Assembly (NCBI GenBank): GCA_019096155.1
Contig: JAHCVI010000001.1
Coordinates: forward strand, 7,750,001-7,814,000
Direction: 5' to 3'
From: Staphylotrichum longicolle
Lineage: Eukaryota; Ascomycota; Sordariomycetes; Sordariales; Chaetomiaceae
Length of the DNA: 64,000 nt
Below are positions 1 through 12,151 of the stretch, piece after piece. Position numbers and translations under genes: made by a program. Within the stretch, counting starts at the first letter, position 1, and the number at the start of each line of letters is the position of its first letter. The notes under the pieces were generated by a model. It did no database searches and was not told the origin of the DNA. It saw nothing but the letters and a program-made list of their open reading frames with translations.

Positions 1-2
1 CG

Positions 3-3000
3 GTGGCAGCAGCCGCCCCTAGCATCCTCCCCTCATCCGAACCGATCCCGCAAGACACGCCAGGCGGACCACCCCGGGATGGTCGAATCCGCAACCCCGT
101 CCCCAGCAAACTCAAGGGCAAGACCGACGGTTCGAAGGGCAATTTCGGAGTCATGCAGATAGAGGTCGCTGGCAGGAGCGAGGCTACCGACCGCGATGCA
201 GAGGCGAAGCGAACAAGCGAGAGCACAGAGCTGGCCGCCAAACGTGCCTTCGAAAACGGCTATGTTTCTCTTCGGCGAAGCCGTTTTGTACATCTTCCGG
301 ACGAGCCCGTGGCAAAACCTTTCGTGCCGGCACCGGCGCTTGCCCCGGCTCCGGTTCAGCCTCAGCGCCGCGCGCCCCTGGACGCCGAAGAGACCAAGTC
401 TGAGCAAGCACGTCTGCTGACGCTGTTACGGAGCCTACATCCCGTGCTCGTTGTGGATCAAATATGCAAAGCACTGGCTTTCTTTGGCGGCATCCCTGGG
501 GCCCTGCCACCCGCAAACGACGGCTTCCCAGAAAGCGCAGAGGCAAACGGGCCGGGCAGCCTCTTCGTCGGATGGATTGCAGAGATATTCCCCAAGTTGG
601 GAGGCAACTCGGGACAGCAGATATTGGATCCTACCCGCCAACTGGACCATCCTCAACCAGTAAAGCGCAAGCGAGGCCGACCGAAGGGGAGCAAAGCCAC
701 GAAAGCCCGCAAAGACAAGGGGGTTAAAAAGGGTCCCAATAAGCCCTCAGCGACCGCCGATCAGCGCCAACCTTTTGACGTCCCAGACGAGAGCTGGATG
801 GATGTTGACGACAGCGGTGTGGAGAACACAGACGACGCCGAGGCGGGCGTGATGCTCCCACCACAGGCCACACCACAGCCGCCGGTCGGAGTTTCGCACC
901 CAAACATGGCGTCTGCGACTCCTAGTCAGCTACCTGGTACAACAATAAGGACAGCATTGCCAGCAGCGCCAATCGCCGGCAGCGCGGCAACCGACACAAT
1001 GTCAAGCGCGAAGAAGCGGGGCCGTCCGAAGGGCTCAAGGAACCGGCCCAAAGACCTCTCTACGAACACCATGCAAACCCCTTCACTACCGTCACAAGCG
1101 GCTCAAGCCCCTCCACTTCCTTCACCAGTCACTCAGGCAACCCAGGAAAATCAAACACCCCACCTCGTACCAGTCCGGGGGGGTTCCCAGTCGTTTACAG
1201 CGGTGAACTCGGCATCTCCGGTACCTGCGAAGAAGAAGGCTGGAAGAGCAAAAGGAGCTGGACCTAAACAGCCAGAGAGTGTACCAACCAAACAACCTTT
1301 GCCACAAGGAGAGACCAGTGGCCCGGGTTTGACCAATTCGGCATCGACAGCTCCAGGACCGGCAGCTCCAACTACTCATCGAACATCGCAGACCATCGAG
1401 CGCCCACCGGCTCAGGCTCTGGTACTCTCCGCGCCTCCCGTCGCCAGTTCAACTCCGGCAAGGCCATCCAAAAGCGTGGGGCAGAAAAGGAAGAGAAAGG
1501 GGGATGGAGATGCCGCTGTTTCCCGGTCCCAATCGAGTGATGGGTTTATTGGCTCGGGTTCCTTACCAGACATTAATGGGCGCACATTCCCGTTGCTCCC
1601 AGATGACTCGGCACCCGCCCCTACGCCATCAGCAGTACCGGTACCAGCACCGGTACCAAAACCGGCACCAGCACCAACTGCGCCTGAACCTCTACCAAAG
1701 CGCCAACGGAAGAGCAAAGAAACTAAGCCCAGGGGAAAGAATGGCAACAGTTCTGCCGCACAAGCTCCAGGTCGGACCCCTGCTGCTTCTCAACCTGGAT
1801 CTTTCCCCTCTGGATCCTTACCGAAGTCAAGCCCTAGAACAACCTCAACTCATCCAGTAGCCCTGGCGCACACGGCAGAGCCAATGCGGGTTTCTGCTTC
1901 TGCTGTAGAACCTCCTATGCCGCCAATGCACTCACCTCATCAGGGGAATTTCGAAGTACAGTCTCCGACGATGGAGAATTTCGAGGCCCAACTCCAGGCC
2001 CAGTTCGACCAGCAGACGCAGGGTGAGCCACATACGTTGGCTGCACAAGCCGGCCCAGACTCATCCCAGCTCATGGCGGGCCGCCTGCCACCACACCAAA
2101 AACAACGAAAATATGCACAGCAGCACCAGCACCAGCAGCATCAGCAGAGTGACCCTACTGGGCAGGGGCGGTCTCCCAGCTTGCAATCACTGCCAACCAC
2201 ATCCCAAACTGCCAGCAGCCCCTTAGTCTCACAACAGCAACAACAGGCGAGAACTTCTCAAAGCCATTTCAATCCGTACCGAGCCTCTACCTCACAGTTC
2301 CAGCAACAACAACCACCGCAGCAGCAGCAACAGCAGCAGCAGCAACACCACCACCACCAACAACAACAACAACATCAACCACAACAGCCGCAGCCGCAGC
2401 AGAGTTATGTGTCTCCGCAGATAGAACACTCGCAACAGCAGCAGCAGCAGCAGCCTCAGGGTGGTCAAGTGCCGTCCGCTCAGCAGTATGCGGCAAGCAC
2501 ATCGCAACAGCCACATTACACTCCCAATCAGCAGTCCTATGCGCCTAGTCCACAGCAGTACTCAAGCAGCCAGCAGCATCTTGCCTCGCAGCAGCGTTAT
2601 CAGCATCAATTGGCAGCAACCAGTTCAGGGGGCACGACTTCGTACACCGCTCACCAATCCCCGCAATTCGGCTCATCAGCGAACAGCAATTTTAGCACTA
2701 CCGATGCTAGCTATCGTAGCTCTGCTACAGCTCTGGGAAACGCTTCGTATGGTCAGCGGAATCAGTCTACTGCCACCCCATTTCGGTCCACCAGCACGCA
2801 TGGTCTGCCACAGCATTCTTCGTCATTTGGTGCATCCAATAGCGGTCTGCAGCAACGTTCTGCCAGCACAAGCCAACCGAGTTCTCAGAACATGCAGGGT
2901 TTGACGAATGTTCAGGCTTTTACGGGGAACGCTGCCGCCGACTGGACCTTGTTTGATACCAGTCATCTAGATACCTCCGGCCAGCAAGGGGCGATGGGGT

Positions 3001-3146
3001 TAAGCAATGCAAGCTACGGAATCGGCCCAGCCAGTGTACGAGCGCCATCTAGCGCTGGCTCTGCCTTTACTGCTAACGGGTTGACGACATTTGATGCCTC
3101 TGGTTTGGGCCACAGCGACCGGTATTATGGAGTTGGGAGAAGATGA
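3..3146 (+). CDS. AT-hook, glutamine-rich nuclear protein (5'-partial)
   Basis: The frame is open from the left edge to a TGA at 3144-3146, about 1047 residues. The first codon seen is GTG, so the true start and N-terminus lie upstream. Two good AT-hook cores (RGRPKGS type, flanked by Lys/Arg) are coded near 661-700 and 1009-1050, with a weaker Lys/Arg cluster near 1225-1265 and NLS-like basic runs near 1480-1500 and 1695-1735. The rest is low complexity: Pro/Ala-rich in the middle, with a Gln/His tract from about 2300. AT-hooks bind the minor groove of AT-rich DNA, so a chromatin or transcription role is likely; this is inferred from composition. A short ordered-looking segment near residues 130-205 is the only non-repetitive part. 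I do not recognise a specific orthologue. Confidence 0.75.
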   Translation: MAAAAPSILPSSEPIPQDTPGGPPRDGRIRNPVPSKLKGKTDGSKGNFGVMQIEVAGRSEATDRDAEAKRTSESTELAAKRAFENGYVSLRRSRFVHLPDEPVAKPFVPAPALAPAPVQPQRRAPLDAEETKSEQARLLTLLRSLHPVLVVDQICKALAFFGGIPGALPPANDGFPESAEANGPGSLFVGWIAEIFPKLGGNSGQQILDPTRQLDHPQPVKRKRGRPKGSKATKARKDKGVKKGPNKPSATADQRQPFDVPDESWMDVDDSGVENTDDAEAGVMLPPQATPQPPVGVSHPNMASATPSQLPGTTIRTALPAAPIAGSAATDTMSSAKKRGRPKGSRNRPKDLSTNTMQTPSLPSQAAQAPPLPSPVTQATQENQTPHLVPVRGGSQSFTAVNSASPVPAKKKAGRAKGAGPKQPESVPTKQPLPQGETSGPGLTNSASTAPGPAAPTTHRTSQTIERPPAQALVLSAPPVASSTPARPSKSVGQKRKRKGDGDAAVSRSQSSDGFIGSGSLPDINGRTFPLLPDDSAPAPTPSAVPVPAPVPKPAPAPTAPEPLPKRQRKSKETKPRGKNGNSSAAQAPGRTPAASQPGSFPSGSLPKSSPRTTSTHPVALAHTAEPMRVSASAVEPPMPPMHSPHQGNFEVQSPTMENFEAQLQAQFDQQTQGEPHTLAAQAGPDSSQLMAGRLPPHQKQRKYAQQHQHQQHQQSDPTGQGRSPSLQSLPTTSQTASSPLVSQQQQQARTSQSHFNPYRASTSQFQQQQPPQQQQQQQQQHHHHQQQQQHQPQQPQPQQSYVSPQIEHSQQQQQQQPQGGQVPSAQQYAASTSQQPHYTPNQQSYAPSPQQYSSSQQHLASQQRYQHQLAATSSGGTTSYTAHQSPQFGSSANSNFSTTDASYRSSATALGNASYGQRNQSTATPFRSTSTHGLPQHSSSFGASNSGLQQRSASTSQPSSQNMQGLTNVQAFTGNAAADWTLFDTSHLDTSGQQGAMGLSNASYGIGPASVRAPSSAGSAFTANGLTTFDASGLGHSDRYYGVGRR
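2300..2402 (+). repeat. CAG/CAA/CAC triplet tract (polyQ/polyH)
   Basis: An imperfect in-frame array of CAG, CAA and CAC codons encodes a Gln run interrupted by His. A second short CAG run lies at about 2430-2455. Mixed codons make it less prone to slippage than a pure CAG repeat. It is part of the coding sequence of the AT-hook protein. Confidence 0.85.
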
Positions 3147-4210
3147 GTGGAGCACGGTTGTCACAGGCTGCAGGGGGACGGCGTCATTTCTCTCTTTTGA
3201 AGCCGATTGCACGATGCAGCTTTGCCGGAGTTGCTGGAGACACGGAAACGGAGGGAAAGCTTGGCTGGTCTTGGGTTTGGGAGGTTGTAAGAGGGTGTAC
3301 GATGCACGCACTGGGTATTTGGATACGTTTCAGGTGTTTCTTGTGCTTTTTCACGGTTTAGCTTGCCTGGCTTGCTCTCTGTCATCCTTCTCGGCCACGA
3401 CTTGTATGTTCATGCCAATTGATGAAATGAAGAAACTGCTACCTGACTGCAATGATGGTAGAGCAAAAGTGACGTTTCCCATTTGTATCTCGAACTGTCG
3501 CCTGGGATTGAGAACACTGCCGTCATTTGCAGACGTTTGGAAAGAGGCATGATGGAAAGCAAGAGTTCACCGTTGCGCATTTAAGGCCATACTCAATGGA
3601 TCCAGGAACGTGCCTATGTGAGAAGGAGTAGATCACATCGGAAAGGGGCAGATGCCAGGAGTTATGTTCAAGGAACTGAATGATTAGATGCTAATCTATC
3701 AAGAGCGCCCATCCACCTGCGTCGGCGAAGCCATCGGCAACTGCCTCCCCGCTGGCTGTCTGTTAGGCCCTTACACGACCATAGATAACTCCCTGTTATG
3801 TCATGCCACAAACCCGCCAACTGCACAAAAGGAAAGGATAGGTTGCTCGGACCTATGAGTACATCGGCTACAAAACGCAACCAGAATAAGGAGGGTACCC
3901 CGCTGTTGGAGGACCCAGAAACGCAATAAGAAGCACTCAAAAGCGAAGAAACCCATACACCTGGATCGCCATGCTGATCTCTGACCCGAGATACCCTCAG
4001 ATGTCGGACCCAGAAAAATTCCGTAACGCCCGTAAATGCCTTTTGTTTTGGAGAGATCCAAGTTTGACATAGGAAAGAAAAAGTCAATCAGTTGACGGTC
4101 AGCTGTCATAGATTCATGACAGGATAAAATTTGGGTGAGAATGGTGAATGACGAAGGCCCTTGGCGAAATGGAGAAAAGGCGAAGCGAGGTGAAGACTGA
4201 GTGATTGGAC
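3147..4210. other. Convergent intergenic region
   Basis: About 1.06 kb between the stop of the AT-hook gene (plus) and the stop of the F-box gene (minus). It should hold both 3' UTRs. I see no coding frame with family resemblance and no RNA gene. Confidence 0.6.
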
Positions 4211-5839
4211 TCATTCCATCGGGTCCTCTTCGATTGCGTCGAGGTTGGGGCGTACCGATTCGGGGGCGATTGTGCCGTAGAGCCACTGATCCTGATCCTC
4301 AGGGACGTATTCGCTCATGAGATTCACTACAACCTGGCCATTGCGCCGAATGTCGGCGGTCCGCTCAACGATTTTCCGGTCGAGAATCATTGCTTCGGCT
4401 GTTTCTGCCCATATCTTCCGGAGTCTTGGTAAGTCGGACAAGAGTAACTTGGACTCTTCCTTGGCCAAGGAGCTCATGGGCATGCCAGCGGCCAGGCTGG
4501 TGCAGAAGACCAGACTTTCCGGCTGCTTCCCTTGTGAGACGCTGACATTGCCGGAACTCCGAGAGCTCGAGACACTGTCGTTGGTGCTCGTTTTCCCCAG
4601 GGCGAGTGAAGACTTCTTGCGCTTCAGACCCAACATGCCCCTGCGCTTCTTGGCCTCCGGCTCGGGTATTTCCCGTGCGACGGAAGCATACCAATTGTCG
4701 ACTGCGGTTCGCCGGGTGTTGTAGCCCTTGACTTCCCAAATCTTCTCCATCTCCCGCAAGCCGCCGAGGCAGAGAATGGCAACGTGTACCTCCTCAGGCG
4801 GTTTCTCCCTAAGGTATCCCCTCAGTGACCGCTCCACCCGACCGACATATGATGGCGGCCGAAGGCGTCTGTCGAACGAGGCCATGACGAGGGGAAAGAT
4901 TTCGTGGACTTGGAAGAGGGTTCGATCGTCGTACATGTTGAGGATCTCGGTTTCGATGGGGTTGACGGTGTAGGGAGTTCTGTTCAACCCGTAGCCATGC
5001 TCGGCAACGTACTTCAGGTGCAGCTTTCGGTATGTTTCGAAGAAGTGGAAGACGGTGAAAACCAAGGGTATGAGGCGTCGTCGCATCCGTTCTGTTTGTG
5101 GCGCGAACTCCCTCCTCTTCTCCTCCGTGTTCATGAAGAACATTTCTTTGGACACCCATTCACATATTAGGAAGGACAGTTTCGCAGCCACGTGGAGCCG
5201 ATGCCAAATGCCACAGAGGTAATGAAAATTCAGTGGAACGCCGTCGGGGGCCGGGTAGAGACGCTTGGCGTACTCGGGCACGTGGTGGTCGAGATGGTAG
5301 CGGGTAATCGGGGTTTCGTTCAGAGATACAAGCGCGTGGAGGGATCTGGATGCCAGCCGCAGATTTAATACGTCGGAGAGGGGTAGAGATGCGATGATCT
5401 CGATCTGTAACTCATTCGGCAGGCCCGCGAAGAGCTGATCGAACGGAAGACTGGAAGGACACGGTTAGCTGTGCAAAACAAAAAACAGGATCGCTGACAG
5501 CCAAGATGCTCACCTTCCCCGGGTAGTCGACGAGAACGTCGACGAGGGTCGTGGTTCGGGGAGGGGGACACTGCTCGAGGTCGCCGGGGCCGCGGAACTC
5601 CTGCCGTGAAACTTGCTCCTGAAAAACCCAAAGCTCCTCTTTTCGGCTCGGTTCTGGTCGCTGGATTTGACTGGTATCACCTCGGCCTCAGTCAAGCTTG
5701 ACCCCCGAAGTGGCAATATAAATGGAGACTGGGAAATCCCGGGCGTGGGAGTAGCTGGAGACGCGGCATTTGCCTGAGACTGCTTGAACTTTTCCAAGTA
5801 TCGGTCGGACCCGAACTCGGTCATGTGTAGGGGCTCCAT
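4211..5839 (-). CDS. F-box domain protein
   Basis: Two exons, 5839-5514 and 5450-4211; the intron 5451-5513 (63 nt) starts GTGAGC and ends CCAG. The product is about 521 aa. Just after the splice junction is an F-box: LPNELQIEIIASLPLSD, then LNLRLASRSLHAL, at about residues 115-150. F-box proteins recruit substrates to SCF ubiquitin ligases through Skp1. The rest is alpha-helical with a Ser-rich insert (about residues 350-390) and no WD40 or LRR repeats that I can see, so the substrate is unknown. The start at 5839 is chosen because it begins the well-behaved part (MEPLHMTEFGSD); an in-frame ATG at 5917 would add 26 residues. Confidence 0.8.
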
Positions 5840-8800
5840 GGTTGCTGGCTGCGAGTCGGCAACGCAGCCCTGGAGACTGTGACAAAATGAATACCCCGAG
5901 GGGGGCAAAAGGGACACGCGGAAGCCCGTACGGGGTTCCCGCCCTGCTCTACCGAAGGAGCGCCGCCAAGAAGGATAAGGTCAAAGTGATTGCAGTAGAG
6001 GACAGCTGCAGCTCAATCATGGTGGGAGCATCCGAGTTCAGAGGTGCCAATCACGAACGGAACCAACTGGAGACTCCAGCCAGCCGGTGAGGGTTCGAGT
6101 CAAAGGCGTGAGCTGGTCGTCAAATCGCATGCGGTCGTCGGCGGCGAGGATAAAAAGAACGACGGGCGGCGCGGGCCGGTCGTCCAACAAGGGCGCGGCG
6201 ACAACGAGCGACGGCGGCGAGTAGAGGTATCACAGAGGGTGTTCGCGCGACTCGGCTGAACGGGTGGCGCGGTGTGGATCGGGTAACCGTTGAAGGAACG
6301 AAATGAGGCAGTCGACAAAGAAAGGGAAAGTTGATCGAGAAACGAATCGGGCGCGGTCGAGGGCTGGTGCGGGACTAAGGACGCGGAAGTAGCGCCTGCG
6401 TCGATCGAAGGCGCGATGCACAATGTCGGAAGAACAACTCGAGGAGTCGGCAACGACAGGAGGGCGAAACGGGTCGGCACGGAGGAGGGAGGATCGGTGG
6501 GCTGGCCCTGTTTTGGACGGGTGGGGGAAGGGTGTGACTTGAGAAGCGACACCCCGGGGGAGAGGAGAGACTTTCGGAGAGTGGACACGCCCGGCAAGGG
6601 CCGAATTCGACAGAATGTCCCCCAGGCCAATCCAGGAGAATTGAACGGCGTCAGAATCGCGCTTGGTGGCCGGGTGGGAAAACGTGGGTGGTGAAGGTTT
6701 GGCTGGGGAGATCTCTGATGGCGACGGCGCATGGATGCGATGGGCCACCCGACGATGGGCCACGGCGGTTTGGCCGGCGTAAATGTGGAGAGGTGCTGGA
6801 GTCGGGCCAGTGGCCGTAGCGAAATGCGAGCACACGCAGGAGCGAGTACGGCAAGCCGGCCCACCCACTGCGAGCTAGATACTTTGCGATTTGTGGGGTA
6901 ATTGCGGAGGGTCGTGTGTACCCTGCTATCACTCCCACGCATGCTGAGCAGGGATGCTGCTCAGGACCCCTGGGCGATTGCTCGCGTTTCATTGAGGATG
7001 TGTCCCAATCGGGCCTGTTCAGTGCTTGTTTCCCGGCCGGGAAGGGCGCGGGCTGCCGAGCCAGACCGGGTACTTTGGGTCAGCTGCGGCGAGATAGGCC
7101 GGGATTTCTTCGGGCTGACGGATGCACTGGAGATGACCTGCTGCGCACCCTGATAGGGGCTGTGGACTGTGCGCTGTTAACACTCCCCATCCGCACACCA
7201 GGTAGCCCGCCTCGGTGCCACTGGCCTTGGCTGCAGGCTCGCGGGCACTTCGCAATTTAGCCGCAGCCAATGGAGGCGGGTCAAAATCACCGAACATGGG
7301 GTGCATTTCCACCATCCACATCCAACCTCCAGCAAAGGGGGAAGATCCGTTTTCCACACCTTGTCGGCGGCGACGGTCCCTCCCGAGAGAGATACAATGA
7401 CACCATCAGACAACCACAACACTGGCTTGGGGCTCACTGAGAGACTTGCTGCTGTGCTTCCACTGCATTCTCTGCGTCACCATCCACGGGCACATCGCAT
7501 CAGTGCCGCCGTTCAACGCTGTTGCACTCTCACAATCACATCAGCGCGGCGCGATTCTTGTATATCCCTGGGCTTTCTTTCCCCTACCATTTACTGTGGT
7601 AGATCTTCAGTCGCTAATTACCCACAGGGGAGGAATTCATTTCCCCTTCTCTGCCTCGTGTCTCATTCTTTTTTTGGGGCTACCCCAGACATTCCAAAGC
7701 ATCAGCCAGAGCGAGCCTGGTTAATACTCACATTCACGCCTGTCGCTCTGTCGCACTTCGTGGGCTCGCTGCCGCCGATCTTTGCTCTTCTGTCTGACGC
7801 ACCACCGAGCCCTGGACTTGTGCATGGCGAGCATGGTAACGTTCTGTACCACTTGAGCACCGCTGTCTTGCGCCGAATGTTGCCAATGCTAATTGTATGT
7901 TGGGAATGATCAAGTAATGGGTCCTGCAATCCAGCCGGCGCCGGCCTGTTTCGAGTCGGGCACTCGCTTCGGCAGTTGGGTTCATTAATCAAGAGCCCTG
8001 TCCTGCATATCGGGTTGCGAGGAGCTGTGACACACGACCCATTCGTCACAACGCTGGGATTGGGGATTCATGCGACTTGGCTTCATCAGTTCCTCTTGCC
8101 AATTCAGAAAGAATAACGTTACCTCTGGAAAGGAGTGTCGAGCAACTGCCTGTGGCCAAGGCCGCGAAGGCAACGCTTTCACGAGACAGACCGAGTGAAG
8201 CCTCCTCGACGGCACCGTTTCATCCTTCCGTTGTGTGGGCGGCTGCAATCTCTTATCAGCTATTTAGCCGCGTGCGCTCTGGAGTTGACATCGAGCCCGT
8301 CTGCTGCGGCCCTACTCCGGCCGTTCTTTATTCCCCTGACGCCGTTTTGAGGAACACATCGTGATGATTGGGCGGGTCTTCCCCCGTTTTTCATACGTTG
8401 TATGTGCCACAGCTCCTGGCTGGCGACGGCCTTGGGGTTCGACCTCTCGGCATCGCGCTCAGTCCAGTTTAATACGGCCGGGTTCCGGAACCACGGGTTC
8501 GGCCGAGTCTCGGTCGTGGAGCCGTTCAAAAGCCGCCACCTTCCCTACTCGGCCCTATAATTGCCGCTTTCTTCACGTTGGTCTCGTCCAGCGCCGCGAG
8601 CGGATCCCGACCGCGTCCTCAACAGAGTTCGACCGAGAAGCTTGACAGCGAGGCGAAGCGACGCATCACATCGACGAGACGGCATGGTTGGGCCACCTGG
8701 CAGCTTTCTCGCAACGAAGCTCTCCAGTCCGCCAGGCGACGTCCCGACACTGACCGGGGCTCTTACCTCTTGAATGGGTGGACATCAACATGCCTCACGC

Positions 8801-10993
8801 GGCAACTCGAAGGGGGATATACACTGCGACGTCCCCACGGGCAGCTAGACAACTACCGCTGTTTGTTGGTCAATCAGCCTTATTCGACGAGGCGGTTGGT
8901 CCACAGAATTGCGCTATCACTGCTCGAGGATGATGCCCTTCACCAGGAGAGCATGGGCGATGGGCCGCCGCCACGAATCTTCTTTGCAGACGATGACTTG
9001 ACGGGTCGCGCCACGGGAAGCATGAAATGGGAACATGAGGTGGGTGCCAGGGGAGCCATGGCGAATGGGTTTCTCGAAGCCGTCGGCGGCCTATGGAAAG
9101 CACGACGAGCGCCCGTCCTTGCTGTGCGCAAGTTTGCGCTGTTGACCTCAGCGAAGGGTCGGTCAAAAGACAGACACTGCATGAGTTGACACTGCACAGT
9201 CATGTGTACAGCAGGGGACACCGGCTCGCGACCGGTCGATGGTCCGGACCAGGGATCCACACGGCCCGTTCTCCAGCTCGGCCTGGCCAGCCGGAAGATC
9301 CGTGCCAAGGTTCACACACCGACTGCCACAGCGGAAAGTCCCTTGCAGGCCCTGTTGCCTGACGCTCGACCGCTCAGGTTGTGAAGTCGTGTTTGCCCCA
9401 TGCGTTGCCACAGGTGAGTTGTTCCAAAAGGGCGGCACTGCTGCTGAGTGTAGTTCTCTCAGCTGCCTGGAAGCCTGATTTGCGTGACCAGACAACCTCG
9501 CTGAGACGGACGTCTTCAGATCTGTCGCCTGCCCTGTCTGTGACTGGATGTTTGGACATGTCCCGATGAGGATCCTGAAAAACGCACATGGGTTCGCCCA
9601 ATGCCAAGCCGCTTGGTCATCCTATTTTTGGCAGCATTGAACACGCTAGTGATGTCGCGGAGTGCCCCTCCTTGAGCTCCCCTCTGCCGCCTCCCCCGCC
9701 TTACCAATGGACACAGTCCACCAGTTCGCATCTTCTTTTTTCTCTCATTTCTCGTCTGGCTCTCAGCAAGAGGAAACACGAGGAGCGAGCCTTGCAACGC
9801 TCAACAACCGCCCGTTTTCTTGGATAAGAACGGGGTGCGTCACGATGCGGTAACCCTATTGCCGCGGGTGCACCTCGCTAATTTAGCGGAGCGGCAGGCG
9901 TTATATCTCCCCTCCTTTCTTATATCTCAGGGTCGCTGGGTTGCAGTTAAAGCCGCTGATCGAGCTGGCGGCGTGTGCTGTGTCGGCAGCCAAGACAATC
10001 AAGCGTCCCCAATCGGGGAGTGCATTGGATAGCCCTCCCGCATCGTCCAGACCATCCGTCTTTGTCCCTTGCTCCCGCACGCCAGTCCAGTCGCAGGGCG
10101 TCAAACCGCTTGGGTTCGTTCCCTGGTCCACTCTTCTGAGAGACAAACCCCGATCCTCAGCAGCCGTCGGCCCCGGCTGGCTGTGGGGGAGAGAACGCGC
10201 GATCTTCGCGGGGTTCTTTCTTGCCATGGAATATGCTCACCATCCACCCGGGCTCTCGAATTCTCAAATTTTTAATCATCACCTCAGCCTGTGCGCTCCA
10301 AAAGGTTGCGTTGCTTTCTGCATCCATTTTTAGTTTCGATTTTGCGTCTTGCTTTCTTTTTTTCCTGCCGTGAGTGACAAAGAGCGGACAACATCCCACG
10401 AGTGCTCTCGCCCATCTCGGTTGTTGCTTCGACCGCGTCCTGGGCAAGCCATCTCTCTCTCTCAGCCCTGTCTCCGTGCAGGCCCTCCCCACCAACATCT
10501 TCCGCTCTCCCCGGGAAGAGCACCTGCCTGCCCGGATATTCCGAGGTATATCGCGGCTACTGTGGGTTTCATATTAGCCTGCGCCGGGCTTCCACTGCCC
10601 GCGCGACTGCAGCCTCCTATACCACGCCTCCTTGTGTGCCAAAGGCTACCTTACGTGTCCGTCTCGCCCGCCCTGCCCGTCATTGGCAACGGCCACCCAT
10701 CTCGCGCAGTGCCTTGTCGACTCGGCTGCGTTCCAACCAACCGACCCGGCCTGCCAGTCTCGTCGGGCCTGCTTGCATCCCGGGTCCGCGCAGGTACCGG
10801 TGGGAGGCCCGATTGTAGAACTATTGGGGGTTACCTGTCTTCTCTGGCCCTCTGAAGCCGTCCTCCACATAGCGTCGTCACGACCCCAGCCGGGCAGATA
10901 CGGCCGAAGAAGCTCCGGTCCGTCACCGCCAACTTCTCTTTACGGGATACGTTACCTTCACCGGGTTCCCACGCTCTTGTCCCGGCACGCCCC
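5840..10993. other. 5.15 kb region without a recognised gene
   Basis: This divergent interval lies between the F-box gene and the gene at 10994. Open frames here (up to 280 codons on the minus strand at 6100-6942 and 203 on plus at 8578-9189) have no domain, no phase-consistent splice partners and proline/arginine-rich composition, as expected of antisense frames in GC-rich DNA. C/T-rich stretches at about 10320-10560 look like promoter or leader sequence. No tRNA, 5S rRNA or transposon was recognised. It may contain long leaders or non-coding transcripts, which cannot be judged by eye. Confidence 0.5.
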
Positions 10994-12151
10994 ATGGCTA
11001 CCGCTGGCCAACTGGTGCCCCCGCCTGGGCCGCCCGAACCCCTGGATGTGGTCGAGACACCAACCTCGCCGTCTTCAGGCCTGGCCCGCTCGCGCTTCGA
11101 GTTTGAAACTGACAAACGCAACGAGGGCACCAAGATCCTCATGGTTGAGTGGGATGTTTTGGTCCAGGGAAAGGACGGCGATTCTAAAGAAGGAGGCGGC
11201 AGCAACAGCTGGGAGGTCTCTTGGGAAGGCAAGGGGGCGGTTCTTCCGGTCCGGGATGTCGATCCCGAAGACGGCGGCAACATACACCGCGTGTACTTCC
11301 TCCTGCCGCCCGGCGCCCCTGTCCCGGCGCTCGTCGACATCACGCGCAAGGGGACCAGCGACGGTGTGACCAACGGGATTGCCACAGTTCTGCGGACTAA
11401 ACCGATGCCCGCCATTTTCACGGCCGAGCTGACAAGCACCCAAGATGCTGGCCGGCGCGGCGTGCTCCACACGATATGGGCGAAGAGGCGTCTAGCGGAG
11501 CTCAAAGCCGAGATTGCGGCCGAGATGAGGGCCAACGGCGAGAGCGTGGGGCTTGAGATGGCTGTGCAAGAGCAGCAGTGGATCGTTGACCACTTTGGGC
11601 TTGCCCCAGACCCGGGCATGCCTCGGCCGGCGAAACTCCATATTCCCCTGGGCTCAGCCGGTCCGGCAAGCCCAAGAAGTCCGCTCGGCGGAAGGTTGGG
11701 AGAGAAGCTTAAAGGGCTCAAGCTCGCGACCAGCCCGGCGGACCTCGCCGCTGCCAGCCAAGGTAAGTCTGTGTTCGCGTCATGCCCATGTGACCACCCC
11801 CTCTTCCTGTTGATATGGTCCCTCGGGCGGGGTGAATGCTCTGCCACGGGAGTGAGGTATGCACAGGCATGTTACTAACTGCCCTTGCAGCGGCAAAGAG
11901 CGCACAGGCGCCACGAACACACCCTTGGTCACGTCGGTGTCCCCCCAACCACGGGCGTGGGGGGTTCAGCATATCCAGGTTCGGGCGGCGGCGCCGTCGC
12001 TTCTCTGGATGCTATCGTGGGGAGCAGCGAGGCCCCTTCGGCTGCAGCCAAACCGTCAGGGGGGGACGATGCTAACGAAGAGGACTTGTTCGCCCTCCCG
12101 ATGAGCCCTCGCAGCCCGGATATGAAGAGGAGTCCGTTTAGTATTCTATAG
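10994..12151 (+). CDS. Conserved fungal protein of unknown function
   Basis: Exon 1 is 10994-11762 in good context (CCCATGG), followed by a GTAAGT donor. The branch-like sequence TTACTAACT lies just before an acceptor at 11890. The N-terminal 240 residues look well conserved and ordered, for example FEFETDKRNEGTKILMVEWD, GVLHTIWAKRRLAELKAEI and MAVQEQQWIVDHFGL. The C-terminal tail ends in a Ser/Pro motif, DLFALPMSPRSPDMKRSPFS, to TAG at 12149-12151. Joining exon 1 (one base left over) to acceptor 11890 does not reach that tail frame. Acceptor 11900 does, or there are two missing bases near 11909 and 11957. I know no function for this family. Confidence 0.65.

Noticed and set aside
6100..6942. 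280-codon minus-strand frame in the 5 kb gap
   Set aside because: Ser/Pro/Thr/Arg-rich with no ordered segment or motif, and overlapping frames on both strands look similar; typical chance frame in GC-rich DNA.
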